Assembly: GCF_014653695.1 (NCBI RefSeq)
Contig: NZ_BNAR01000031.1
Location: 1-62,101, forward strand
Length of the DNA stretch: 62,101 nt
Source: Lentzea cavernae
Lineage (GTDB): Bacteria; Actinomycetota; Actinomycetes; Mycobacteriales; Pseudonocardiaceae
Direction: 5' to 3'
Below, piece by piece: positions 1 to 8,108 of this stretch; the first letter of the stretch is position 1, and every line of letters begins with the position of its first letter. The notes under the pieces were generated by a model. It saw nothing but the letters and a program-made list of their open reading frames with translations, made no database searches and was not told the DNA's origin. Both the position numbers and the translations under genes were made by a program.

Positions 1-49
1 CATGATCAACCAGGGTCTCACCCAGCCGCTCAGAGGTTAAAACTCAAGC

Positions 50-215
50 TAGGGCGTGTCCTGCAAGTTCGTCAGGTGAGAGACGCGGGCGAGAGTCCCG
101 GAGGCGGTGCCGCCGTCACGCCCTCATACCGGGCGTATTCGGGCGTTGCGGCGGTGCCGTCTCCGGGGCCCTCGCCTGCCGCTGTCGCCCGACGAGACTT
201 GCAGGACAGGCGCTA
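50..215. repeat. Long imperfect inverted repeat (about 165 bp hairpin) ending at a stop codon
   Basis: The two ends carry TGTCCTGCAAGT and its complement ACTTGCAGGACA, and similarity between the arms continues for about 75 bases each, with scattered mismatches that often keep G-U pairing. The apex contains ACGCCC and GGGCGT. The right base of the structure includes the TAG stop of the leftward acyl-CoA dehydrogenase. The same outer motif forms the hairpin at 16109-16168. A bidirectional terminator or a palindromic mobile-like element both fit. Confidence 0.75.
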
Positions 216-1382
216 GCCGAGCGTGCCGCGGATGTTCGCGTGACCCTTGAGCAGGTTGCGGGCGATCGTGCGGCGCTGGATCTCGTCGGTGCCCTCGTAG
301 ATGCGCAGCAGCCGCAGTTCGCGGTACCAGCGCTCGATCGGCAGTTCGCGGGTGTAGCCCATGCCGCCGTGGATCTGCAGCACGCGGTCGACGATCTCGT
401 TGGCCTTGATGCCGCCGTAGAGCTTCGCGATCGACTGCGCCTGCCGCGAGTCCTTCTTCTGGTCGACGAGCCACGCGGCGTGCAGCACGAGCCAGCGCAG
501 CGCCTCGATCTCGACGGCCGAGTCGGCGATCATCCACTGGATGGCCTGGTACTCGGCGATGGGCTGGCCGAACGTGACGCGGTTCTTGGCCTGCTCGATC
601 GCCATCTCGACCAGCCGCTCGACGCTGCCGATCGCGCGGGCGGGCAGCAGGTAGCGGCCCTGGCCGATCCACTGCATCGCGAGGTGGAAGCCCTTGCCCT
701 CCTCGCCGAGGATGTTCTCGTGCGGCACGCGCACGTTGTCGAACACGAGCGCCGCGGGACCCCACTGGCCCATGGTCGGGATGGGCTCGGACTTCCAGCC
801 CATGTCGCGGTCGACGAGGAAGCACGTGACGCCGCCGTCGGCGCCCTTCTCCTTGTCCGTCACCGCGAACACCATCACGAAGTCGGCCTCGTTGCCCTGC
901 GTGATGAACGTCTTCTCGCCGTTGATCACCCACTCGTCGCCGTCCCGGACGGCGGTGGTGCGGATGGCCTTGGCGTCACTGCCGGCGCCGGGCTCGGTGA
1001 TCGCGAAGCACGACACGCGTTCACCGGAGATCGTCGGCAGCAGGTAGCGCTGCTTCTGCTCGTCGTTGCCGTGGAACAGGATGTTGTCCGCGTAGCCGCC
1101 GAAGCGGAACGGCACGAAGCTGCGGCCCAGTTCGGCCTCGAGCAGCGCCGTCATGACCGCGCCGAGACCCATGCCGCCGTACTCCTGCGGCGTCAGCACG
1201 CCGAAGAAGCCGGCCTGCTTGGCCTTGTCCTGCAGCGCCTTCAGCTCGTCCCTGGTCAGACCCGGCTGGCCCGCGCGTTCGCGGCGCAGCACCTCGGGCT
1301 CCAGCGGGATGATCTCCTTGCGCACGAAGGTCCGCACCCAGTCGCGGATCTCCTTCTGCTCCTCGTCGAGCGTGAAGTCCAT
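213..1382 (-). CDS. Acyl-CoA dehydrogenase
   Basis: This 389-residue flavoprotein should catalyse FAD-dependent alpha,beta-dehydrogenation of an acyl-CoA in the cytoplasm. The order is the N-terminal helical domain, the FAD-binding stretch CFAITEPGAGSDA, the beta domain, and a C-terminal helical domain with IHGGMGYTRE and the catalytic-base motif YEGTDEIQ (Glu near residue 363). The length is normal for the family. It lies 10 bases downstream of a second acyl-CoA dehydrogenase in the same direction, so the two are probably one operon repressed by the divergent TetR at 2579. The substrate cannot be read from the sequence; a branched-chain or medium-chain acyl-CoA is possible. Confidence 0.93.
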   Translation of the reverse strand: MDFTLDEEQKEIRDWVRTFVRKEIIPLEPEVLRRERAGQPGLTRDELKALQDKAKQAGFFGVLTPQEYGGMGLGAVMTALLEAELGRSFVPFRFGGYADNILFHGNDEQKQRYLLPTISGERVSCFAITEPGAGSDAKAIRTTAVRDGDEWVINGEKTFITQGNEADFVMVFAVTDKEKGADGGVTCFLVDRDMGWKSEPIPTMGQWGPAALVFDNVRVPHENILGEEGKGFHLAMQWIGQGRYLLPARAIGSVERLVEMAIEQAKNRVTFGQPIAEYQAIQWMIADSAVEIEALRWLVLHAAWLVDQKKDSRQAQSIAKLYGGIKANEIVDRVLQIHGGMGYTRELPIERWYRELRLLRIYEGTDEIQRRTIARNLLKGHANIRGTLG

Positions 1383-1392
1383 TGCTTTCCTC

Positions 1393-2538
1393 TCAGATGA
1401 ACGCGTTGACGCCCGTGAGCGCGCGACCGATGAGCAGTTTCTGGATCTGGCTGGTGCCCTCGTAGAGGGTGGTGACCCTGGCGTCCCGCAGGTACTTGCC
1501 CACGGGGTACTCGTCGATGTAGCCGTACCCGCCGAAGACCTGGATGGCGTTGTTGGCGACCTTGACCGCCGCCTCGCTGGCGAAGAGCTTCGCCATGCTC
1601 GCCTCGGTGCCGAACGGCTGACCGCGGTCGGCGAGATCGGCCACGCGCCACGTCAGCAGCCGGGCGGCGTCGGTCTCCACGGCCATGTCGGCGAGGAGCT
1701 CCTGGACGAGCTGGAAGCCCGCGATGGGCTTGCCGAACTGCTCGCGTTCCCCGGCGTACTTCAGCGCGGCCTCCAGGGCACCCCTCGCGGCGCCGACGCA
1801 GCCCGCCGCGACGGACATGCGGCCCTTGTCGAGCGCGCCCATCGCGAGCTTGAAGCCCTCGGTGCTGAGCAGGGCGTCCTCCGCCACCTCGACGTCGTCG
1901 AGGGTGATCTCGGCGGTGGCCTGGCCGCGCATGCCGAGCTTGCCCTTGATCTCGGTGGCCGTGAAGCCGGGCGCGTCCGTGGGGACGAGGAACGCGCTGA
2001 TGCCCTTCGGGCCCGGTCCGCCGGTGCGGGCGAACACGAGGGCGACGTCGGCCCACGTGCCGTTGGTGATGAAGACCTTGCGGCCGGTGATCCGGTAGCC
2101 GCCGTCCGTCTTCACGGCCTTGGTGACGAGGTTGCCCGCGTCGCTGCCGGTGCCGGGTTCGGTGAGGGCGAAGCAGGCGATCTGCGTGCCGGCGGTGAGG
2201 CCGGGCAGCCAGCGCTGCTTCTGCTCCTCCGTGCCGTGCCGGGCGATCGACTTCGCGACCAGCCCGAGCGAGACGGAGATGATGCCCCTGACCGCGCTGT
2301 CGCCGCGCGCGACCTCTTCGAGGACCAGGCAGTAGGCGAGGTTGTCGCCGCCGCTCCCGCCGTAGCGCTCGTCGATGCCGAGCCCGAGGAACCCGACCTC
2401 GCCCAGGGCGGGGACCAGCTCCCTGTCGATCGCCTCCTCACGGTCCCAGCGCGTGGCGTGAGGCACGATGCGGTCGTCGGTGAACCGCCGGGCCAGCTCC
2501 CTGAGCTGCCGGTGTTCGTCCGAAAGCGTTAGATCCAC
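1393..2538 (-). CDS. Acyl-CoA dehydrogenase
   Basis: This 381-residue enzyme is the first gene of the leftward pair. It shows CFALTEPGTGSDAGN in the FAD-binding region, the mid-domain GALDKGRMSVAAG, FGGYGYIDEYPVGK and the catalytic motif YEGTSQIQ (Glu near residue 360). It is distinct from its neighbour, so the two are not a recent duplication; they may act on different substrates or as partners. Its start is 41 bases from the start of a divergent TetR gene, and a palindromic operator fills that gap, so repression by that TetR is likely. Confidence 0.93.
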   Translation of the reverse strand: MDLTLSDEHRQLRELARRFTDDRIVPHATRWDREEAIDRELVPALGEVGFLGLGIDERYGGSGGDNLAYCLVLEEVARGDSAVRGIISVSLGLVAKSIARHGTEEQKQRWLPGLTAGTQIACFALTEPGTGSDAGNLVTKAVKTDGGYRITGRKVFITNGTWADVALVFARTGGPGPKGISAFLVPTDAPGFTATEIKGKLGMRGQATAEITLDDVEVAEDALLSTEGFKLAMGALDKGRMSVAAGCVGAARGALEAALKYAGEREQFGKPIAGFQLVQELLADMAVETDAARLLTWRVADLADRGQPFGTEASMAKLFASEAAVKVANNAIQVFGGYGYIDEYPVGKYLRDARVTTLYEGTSQIQKLLIGRALTGVNAFI

Positions 2539-2551
2539 GAACCCTCCCGAC

Positions 2552-2572
2552 TAACCGAACAGTGTTAGGTTA
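2552..2572. promoter_or_regulatory. TetR-type operator in the divergent acdh/tetR intergenic region
   Basis: Arms TAACCGAACA and TGTTAGGTTA flank a single central G, with one mismatch in ten paired positions. The site fills the 40-base gap between two divergent start codons and ends seven bases before the TetR ATG. This is the usual layout for an autoregulating TetR repressor that also controls the divergent operon. Confidence 0.75.
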
Positions 2573-2578
2573 ACTCAC

Positions 2579-3178
2579 ATGCCCCGGCCGAGCACCCCTC
2601 TGCTGAGTCCCGGCCGCATCAGGTCGGTGGCTCTGGCCATCATCGACCGCGACGGCCTCGACGGCCTGTCCATGCGCAAGCTCGCCGCGGAGCTGGGCGT
2701 GCAGGCCGCGTCGCTCTACGGGCACGTGCGCACCAAGGACCAGCTCCTGAACGACATCGCGTCGACCGTCCTCTCGGCCGTCGACGTCTCGGGGTTCGAG
2801 GTGGACTGGCGCGAGGGCCTGATCCGATGCGCGCGCTCGTACCGTGCGGCCCTGTTGACGCACCCGAACATCGTGCCGTTCCTGGCGTACGGCCCCGCCG
2901 GCCGTGACGAGTCCCTCCAACGCCTCGACCTGCTGCACGGCGCCCTCGTTGACGCGGGCTGGTCGCGCCGCGAGGCCACGATGATCGCCGCGGGCCTCAT
3001 GTACATCGTGTTCGGCGCGGCCTTGAGCTCGTTCTCCAGCGGGTTCTCCTCGGACCCCGCGGACTACGTCGACCGCTACCCGCACCTCGACCGCGCCCAC
3101 CTGCTGCCGGGCGTCGCCCGCGAGCTCGACCGCGACAGCTTCGAACTGGCGCTCGCGGCGTTCGTCCGCGGCCTTTAG
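2579..3178 (+). CDS. TetR family transcriptional regulator
   Basis: The protein has 199 residues with an N-terminal helix-turn-helix (about residues 30-50, including MRKLAAELGVQAASLYGHV) and an all-helical ligand-binding C-terminal domain of the TetR_C type. The DNA-binding motif is canonical. It is divergent from the two acyl-CoA dehydrogenases, with a 21-base palindrome in the shared intergenic region, so it probably represses itself and them in response to an acyl-CoA or related ligand. The ligand is inferred from the neighbours only. The LigD-type gene starts nine bases downstream and may be read through. Confidence 0.92.
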   Translation: MPRPSTPLLSPGRIRSVALAIIDRDGLDGLSMRKLAAELGVQAASLYGHVRTKDQLLNDIASTVLSAVDVSGFEVDWREGLIRCARSYRAALLTHPNIVPFLAYGPAGRDESLQRLDLLHGALVDAGWSRREATMIAAGLMYIVFGAALSSFSSGFSSDPADYVDRYPHLDRAHLLPGVARELDRDSFELALAAFVRGL

Positions 3179-3187
3179 GGTTCTGCC

Positions 3188-4189
3188 GTGGCTTCCAAGG
3201 CGATCGAGCTAGAGGTAGGCGACCAGCTCGTCCGGGTGTCCAACCCGGACAAGCCGTACTTCCCCGCGCGCGGCATCACCAAGGGGCAGGTGGTCGAGTA
3301 CTACCGCACCGTCGCACCCCACCTGCTGTCGGTGCTGCGCGACCGCCCCGTCGTCCTGAAGCGCTACGTCGACGGCGTCGAGGGCGAGGCGTTCTACCAG
3401 AAGCGCGTGCCCAAGGGCGCCCCCGCGTACGTGGAGACGGTGCAGGTCCGCTTCCCCTCCGGCCGTCCCGCCGACGAGATCTGCCCGACCTCGGAAGCCG
3501 TGATCGTGTGGGCCGCGAACCTCGGCACCTTCGACTTCCACCCGTGGCCGGTCCGCCGTTCCGACGTCGACCACCCGGACGAGCTTCGCATCGACCTGGA
3601 CCCGCAGCCCGGCACCGACTTCTCCGACGCCGCCCGCGTGGCGCTGGTCCTGCGCGAGGTGCTCGCCGACGCGGGCCTCACCGGCTACCCCAAGACCTCC
3701 GGCGGCCGCGGCATCCACGTCGCCGTGCGCATCCGGCCCGAGTGGGACTTCATCGACGTCCGCCACGCCGTGATCGCGCTGGCCCGCGAGGTCGAGAAGC
3801 GCGCCCCGGCCCTCGCCACTTCGGCCTGGTGGAAGGAAGAACGCGGCGAGCGCGTGTTCATCGACTTCAACCAGGCCGCCCGCGACCGGACGATCGCCTC
3901 GGCATGGTCGGTGCGCGGCACCCCTCGCGCGACCGTCTCGACGCCGGTCCTGTGGGACGAACTGTCCACTGTGGATCCGGACGACTTCGACGTGCTGACG
4001 GTGCCGGGGTACCTCGCCGAGCGCGGTGATCCGCACGCCTCGCTGGACTCGGAGGCGTTCGGCATCGAGACGCTGCTGGAGTGGTACGCGGGTGATCCGC
4101 GTGGGGAGATGCCCTATCCGCCGGACTACCCGAAGATGCCGGGCGAGCCGTTGCGCGTGCAGCCCTCCCGCGCCCGCAAGCAGGAGTAA
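3188..4189 (+). CDS. LigD-type NHEJ polymerase (PolDom) domain protein
   Basis: This 333-residue protein is a stand-alone primase-polymerase domain as found in bacterial LigD. Visible features are the N-terminal signature VSNPDKPYFPARGITKGQ, the paired catalytic aspartates in RIDLDPQPG (D136, D138), TSGGRGIHV near residue 170, and FIDFNQAARDRTIASAWSVR near the end. In the family it adds nucleotides, often ribonucleotides, at DNA ends during Ku-dependent end joining. No ligase or nuclease domain is fused. A separate ATP-dependent ligase lies at 11353-12423 and could supply sealing. Ku is not in the window. The start is a GTG with a weak ribosome site. Confidence 0.9.
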   Translation: MASKAIELEVGDQLVRVSNPDKPYFPARGITKGQVVEYYRTVAPHLLSVLRDRPVVLKRYVDGVEGEAFYQKRVPKGAPAYVETVQVRFPSGRPADEICPTSEAVIVWAANLGTFDFHPWPVRRSDVDHPDELRIDLDPQPGTDFSDAARVALVLREVLADAGLTGYPKTSGGRGIHVAVRIRPEWDFIDVRHAVIALAREVEKRAPALATSAWWKEERGERVFIDFNQAARDRTIASAWSVRGTPRATVSTPVLWDELSTVDPDDFDVLTVPGYLAERGDPHASLDSEAFGIETLLEWYAGDPRGEMPYPPDYPKMPGEPLRVQPSRARKQE

Positions 4190-4220
4190 CAGGGCACCGT
4201 TTGGAGCCGATCCTGTCTGC

Positions 4221-6644
4221 GTGACAGCGATCGCGACCGTCGTCGCGGACTTGGCCGAGACCGCCGTGCGCTGGGTGAGCGCCTCTTCCGTGCCGATGTC
4301 CGGCCTCGTGCGCCGCCGCGTCGAGGACTACCTGCGTGGGCCCGCCTGCGCCTCGCTGCTGGAACTGCTGTGTCAGCTCGACTACACCGAAGAGGGCAAG
4401 TTCTACCAGTCGGTGGACAGGGGAGAACTCGCTGAGGCGTTCCGCCGCGAGTTCCAGCGGGCCGTTCGCCACGAGGGCGCGAGGTCCGCCGACTTCGCGT
4501 CGTCGTTGTGGTCCGTGATCGAGCAGGACGTGCCGTACCGCGCCGTCGACAGCCGCGACCGGATCCGGATCACCGTGACGGGGCCCGACCGGCCGATCGC
4601 GGAACGGCTCGGCCTCGCCGCGGACATCGGCAGGCTGGCGGCGGCGCGGGCCACGGGCGAGGTGATCCGTGCCGCGACGGCGCGTGTCCACGGGCGGTTG
4701 GTCATGCCGCATTCGAAGGCCGACTTCCGGTTCCCCGTCGACCAGATCTACGTGCCGCGCAAGCTGCGGTGCGGCGACTGCCCGGTCGACGAGGACGAGG
4801 TGGCCGAACGGCGGTTCGTGGTGGTGGGGAATCCCGGTGCGGGCAAGAGCACGTTCATCCGGCGGCTGTTGCACCGCGCGGTTCTGGTGCCACTTCTGGT
4901 GCAGCTCAAGCAACACCAGAAGCCGGCGGGTGACTTCGTCACGATCATCGCCGAGGAGCTGCGCACGCTGACCCAGCGGGTGGAGGATCCCCGGCACGTC
5001 GCGGACCTGCTCGACGCCGGGGAGGCCTTGGTGGTCTTCGACGGGCTGGACGAGGTCGGCGACATCCAGGCCCGGCGTGCGGCGGTGGCGGCGATCGAGG
5101 CGTTCGCGGCTCGCTTCCCGCTGGCTCGCGTCGTGGTGACGTGCCGCCAGGAGAGCTACCCGGTCGCGAAGCTCGACGCCACGACGTTTCCCGTGCACTT
5201 GCTGCCGGACTTCGAACCCGATCAGGTCGCGCGGTACGTGCGCACCTGGTTCGGCCTGGTGTACGCGCCGGCACGGGCGAAGGCGTTCCTGCGGGACAGC
5301 GAGCACCTGGCGGATCTCCGGTCGAATCCGCTGATGCTCTCCTTGCTGTGCATGCTCTACCAGAACGACGGCTACATCCCCGAGAACGCCGCCGACGTCT
5401 ACCGCGAGTGTTCCGAACTGATGCTGGTCCGGTGGGACGCCCTGAGCCAGGTGCCGTCCGTGATCCGGTCGGTGAAGTTCGCGAAGTTCCTCGTGCAGGA
5501 GCTGGCGCAGCACTTCTTCTTCGCGCTCAACGGGCGGGGGGACGAGGGCGAGAAGACGTTGGAACGCCTGGTGGTCGCTCACCTGCGCGAGCGCGAGGAG
5601 GAGGGCAGGCAGTCGTACCACCAGCAGGCGCGCGAGTTCCTGGACTACTGCGCCGAACGCGCGTGGGTGCTCACCCAGGTCGACACCTCGCTGGACGGCG
5701 AGCGGCGGTTCGGCTTCACGCACCGGACCTTCATGGAGTACTACACGGCCTGCTACGTCCTGTGCGCCGAGGAGACCGCTGAGGAGATCGTCGACTGCCT
5801 GCTGCCGATGATCACGTCGGGCAAGAGCATGGTCGTTCCGCAGATCGCGTTGCAGCTGTACGACAGCTACCGCGCTGACGGCGGTGACGTGTGCATCGGC
5901 CTGATGCTGCAGAAGGTGAGGCGCGACCCCAAGGTCACCACGTTCTGCGTGACCTTCCTGGAGCACAACAACCTGCGCAGGGCCACGGCGGAATCGTTGC
6001 TGGAACACGCTTTCTGGCTGTTGGGTCACACGGGTGACGAGCGCCTGCTCGCCGCGCTCAAGGCGGCGAGGCGGGTGAAGCGGACGCGCACCGCGGACGT
6101 CGGAAGGGCCGTGCTGGCCCGCGCCGAGCCCGGCAGCGACCTCCGGCTCGGCGCGGCCCTCGCCGTCCGCGTGCCGTCGCTCGCGTACGAGGTGCGGTTG
6201 GGAGAGGCGCGGCACGGCCTCCTGTCGGCGACCGAGTTCGTGCGGGCGCACGGGATCCGGGCCGCGGTCTACACCCGGCTGCCGGGCGTCGACGGGTACG
6301 TGCCCGGCCCCGCCGTCAAGTCGTACGGCGACAGCTGGATCGCGAACGACCTGTTCAGGCATCTGCAGACGTGCTGGCACCTGGTGCTGCCACTGCCCGC
6401 CTCCGCGTTGCCGGCGCTCGGCGAGGAAGTCCGGCGGACGGACCGGGCCGCGGCGGCCGCGTCGCGCATCCCGGGTCCGCTGATGCTCGCCGCGATCATC
6501 GAGGCCGCGATCGCCGGTCCGAGCCCCGAACTCGCCCGGCGACTGCTGGAGCTCTGCCCGGTGGGCGCCGAACTGGAGCCCTTCCGCGCGATGGTGGGGA
6601 GGTGGGGGCGAGGGGAGGCGGAGTTCGTCGATTCCAATCGGTGA
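4221..6644 (+). CDS. NACHT domain STAND NTPase (candidate anti-phage or signalling protein)
   Basis: From the GTG at 4221 this is an 807-residue protein. An alternative start at 4026 lies inside the preceding gene and gives an arginine-rich N-terminus typical of out-of-frame translation, so it was rejected. The order is a helical N-terminal domain (1-170), Walker A GNPGAGKST (203-211), Walker B ALVVFDGLDE (269-278), sensor VVVTCR, winged-helix NPLMLSLLC (near 370) and FTHRTFMEYYTA (near 500). A helical C-terminal half with no recognised enzymatic domain follows. Bacterial NACHT proteins of this architecture can act in phage defence, but most are untested. No other defence gene is adjacent, so the role here is open. 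Confidence 0.85.
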   Translation: MTAIATVVADLAETAVRWVSASSVPMSGLVRRRVEDYLRGPACASLLELLCQLDYTEEGKFYQSVDRGELAEAFRREFQRAVRHEGARSADFASSLWSVIEQDVPYRAVDSRDRIRITVTGPDRPIAERLGLAADIGRLAAARATGEVIRAATARVHGRLVMPHSKADFRFPVDQIYVPRKLRCGDCPVDEDEVAERRFVVVGNPGAGKSTFIRRLLHRAVLVPLLVQLKQHQKPAGDFVTIIAEELRTLTQRVEDPRHVADLLDAGEALVVFDGLDEVGDIQARRAAVAAIEAFAARFPLARVVVTCRQESYPVAKLDATTFPVHLLPDFEPDQVARYVRTWFGLVYAPARAKAFLRDSEHLADLRSNPLMLSLLCMLYQNDGYIPENAADVYRECSELMLVRWDALSQVPSVIRSVKFAKFLVQELAQHFFFALNGRGDEGEKTLERLVVAHLREREEEGRQSYHQQAREFLDYCAERAWVLTQVDTSLDGERRFGFTHRTFMEYYTACYVLCAEETAEEIVDCLLPMITSGKSMVVPQIALQLYDSYRADGGDVCIGLMLQKVRRDPKVTTFCVTFLEHNNLRRATAESLLEHAFWLLGHTGDERLLAALKAARRVKRTRTADVGRAVLARAEPGSDLRLGAALAVRVPSLAYEVRLGEARHGLLSATEFVRAHGIRAAVYTRLPGVDGYVPGPAVKSYGDSWIANDLFRHLQTCWHLVLPLPASALPALGEEVRRTDRAAAAASRIPGPLMLAAIIEAAIAGPSPELARRLLELCPVGAELEPFRAMVGRWGRGEAEFVDSNR

Positions 6645-6853
6645 TGATCACGCCGAGTCGTGCCGTGAATCGTGATGGCGCGGCACGATCGAGTGGCCGG
6701 CGGTGCTGGGACGGCTGCTTGCGTTGGGCGGCAACGGAAAATGGGTTCTCGGCGCGATCGGCGGGGATCCGTGTGAGTGAGCCAACCGGCTGTATCGGCG
6801 ACGGATCCAGTTGCCGACCTCGTAGACTGGGCGAAACGCGAGAGGAGGTCGTC

Positions 6854-7072
6854 ATGTCCCAGCCTTATGTCGTGCGGTACGTCGGCGGTCCCCTCGACGG
6901 CAGGGTCGACTCGTTGCCGTCCACGCCGGACGACCCGAAGCAGACCGTCACGTACGTGCACCTGCACGGCGGCCCGAAGATCGTGCACCTGTACGACCTT
7001 TCGTACGCGGTCGAGTACGGGTGCGAGTACCGGCTGCGGGCCGGAGAGGTCGAAACGGCCGAGGAGGCCTGA
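6854..7072 (+). CDS. Small hypothetical protein
   Basis: The protein has 72 residues and starts MSQPYVVRYVGGPLDGRV. It has a good ribosome site (GAGGAGG) six bases before the ATG and a possible -10 element TAGACT at 6823-6828. It is soluble and beta-rich in appearance, with no cysteines beyond one. The GGPLDG segment resembles short proteins seen in actinobacterial genomes and phages, but no function is assigned. It follows the NACHT gene by 209 bases and is probably a separate transcript. Confidence 0.75.
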   Translation: MSQPYVVRYVGGPLDGRVDSLPSTPDDPKQTVTYVHLHGGPKIVHLYDLSYAVEYGCEYRLRAGEVETAEEA

Positions 7073-7190
7073 GTTCCGCGCTCGTACGGCCGTGTTCCCT
7101 GGTGATGATCTTGTTGCCGACCCTGTGCTCAGAATTGTCGGGGGTGTAGGGCATGCTGACGCACAGGTGTTCGAACGGGGAGGCGGCGCA

Positions 7191-7886
7191 ATGGTGAAGA
7201 AGAGCGGGCTGTCGGTGGAGGACGTCGCCGATCTGCGCGCGCAGTTGGACGAGGGCGCTCAGCCGATGGTGTGGTTCACGGCGGCCGCGGTCGGCATGGA
7301 GGAGGGCAGGTCGGCGAAGCTGCTGGCCGTCACGGATCCTCCCGAGGGCGACTTCATCCAGGTCCGGCCCACGGGTTCGAAGGACGAGATGTCGTTCGGC
7401 CTCGCCGAGCTGACGCTGGAGAAGCCCCCGCCCCGCAAGAAGCCGGCCGCCCCGCCCGCTGCGGCACCGGAGCCGCCGCGCGAGACTGAGGTCATCCACC
7501 CCTACGTTCCGGAGGCGCCGGTGAAGCCCGCGGCCCCCAAGCCGAAACCCGCTCCCGCCCCCGCTCCTGTGGAGCAGGCGCCGGCGAAGCCCGCCCGCAA
7601 GCCCGCGGCCAAGGCCGCCACCGTCCCCGAGGTCACCGTCACGCTGGTGACGACGGGCGAGGGCGAGTGGTCCGTGGAGGTGCTGCAGGGCACCCGCCGG
7701 GCGGTCAAGCCGACACCGGTGCCGCCCGCCGCCGTCGCCCAGGCCGCGAAGCTGCTCACCCCCGAGGTCGCCGAGATCGTCGAGGGCGTCCTGAACGCGG
7801 CGCGTGCACAGCAGCTCGCCCGGGTGGAGCAGTTGCGCGCCGAACTGGAGGCAGCGCAGAAGGCTCTGGAGGACCTGGGCGCGTAG
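7191..7886 (+). CDS. Hypothetical protein with Pro/Ala/Lys-rich linker and C-terminal coiled coil
   Basis: The 231-residue protein starts at the ATG at 7191, preceded by GGGGAGG. Residues 1-85 form a small globular domain. Residues about 83-145 are a low-complexity PA/K-rich linker. A second small domain (VTVTLVTTGEGEWSVEVL) and a C-terminal helix rich in Ala, Glu and Leu (ARVEQLRAELEAAQKALED) follow, the helix likely a coiled coil. The architecture suggests a scaffold or nucleoid-associated type protein, but no family is recognised. A GC-rich inverted repeat follows its stop. Confidence 0.8.
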   Translation: MVKKSGLSVEDVADLRAQLDEGAQPMVWFTAAAVGMEEGRSAKLLAVTDPPEGDFIQVRPTGSKDEMSFGLAELTLEKPPPRKKPAAPPAAAPEPPRETEVIHPYVPEAPVKPAAPKPKPAPAPAPVEQAPAKPARKPAAKAATVPEVTVTLVTTGEGEWSVEVLQGTRRAVKPTPVPPAAVAQAAKLLTPEVAEIVEGVLNAARAQQLARVEQLRAELEAAQKALEDLGA

Positions 7887-7904
7887 CGGTATCACGGGCT
7901 GCGA

Positions 7905-7968
7905 CCGCCCCGGTGGTTGTCCCCACGCGTTCGGGTGAGGGGGGTTCCCAGGGCTGGTGCCGGGGCGG
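7905..7968. other. GC-rich inverted repeat upstream of the Cys-rich small ORF
   Basis: CCGCCCCGG at 7905-7913 is complementary to CCGGGGCGG at 7960-7968, with a 46-base loop. It could terminate the gene ending at 7886 or structure the leader of the ORF at 8028. There is no U-tract. Confidence 0.4.
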
Positions 7969-8027
7969 ACCGTGAGGTCTGCGGAGTTCCCGCGGCAGGT
8001 CCGGGTTTTGAGGACGGGGAGGCCCTG

Positions 8028-8093
8028 ATGGGTACGTGTGGGTGCTGTTCCGGGTGCACGGGGCCCGGCTGCGGCTGCTGTTCCAGCTGCTGA
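8028..8093 (+). CDS. 21-residue cysteine-rich peptide (metallothionein-like or Cys-responsive leader)
   Basis: An ATG at 8028 preceded by GGGGAGG (8016-8022, five-base spacing) opens a 21-codon frame ending in TGA. Eight of 21 residues are cysteine: C4, C6, C7, C10, C15, C17, C18 and C21. The peptide is an internal duplication, CGCCSGC and CGCCSSC joined by TGPG. Cys density and size resemble the very small fungal copper metallothioneins. The alternative is a cysteine-responsive attenuator leader, known as polycysteine short ORFs in mycobacteria, because a strong hairpin follows at 8109-8151 before the gene at 8204. The strong ribosome site favours real translation in either case. Confidence 0.65.
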   Translation: MGTCGCCSGCTGPGCGCCSSC

Positions 8094-8108
8094 CACGAAG
8101 AATTCGGG

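Noticed and set aside
1..40. Possible 3' end of a plus-strand gene (frame ending TAA at 38-40)
   Set aside because: Only about 12 codons lie in the window and they contain a rare AGA; there is no way to support a gene.
240..1400. Long plus-strand frame antiparallel to the first acyl-CoA dehydrogenase
   Set aside because: Its protein is a low-complexity Asp/Ala/Val/Leu shadow of the true gene, which shows all family motifs. The same holds for many antisense frames in this high-GC window.
4026..4220. Upstream extension of the NACHT gene
   Set aside because: It overlaps the LigD-type gene and is arginine-rich; the GTG at 4221 gives a normal N-terminus.
3867..6380. 837-codon minus-strand frame under the NACHT gene
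   Set aside because: Arginine/histidine/proline-rich without any domain; the opposite strand has clear Walker motifs.
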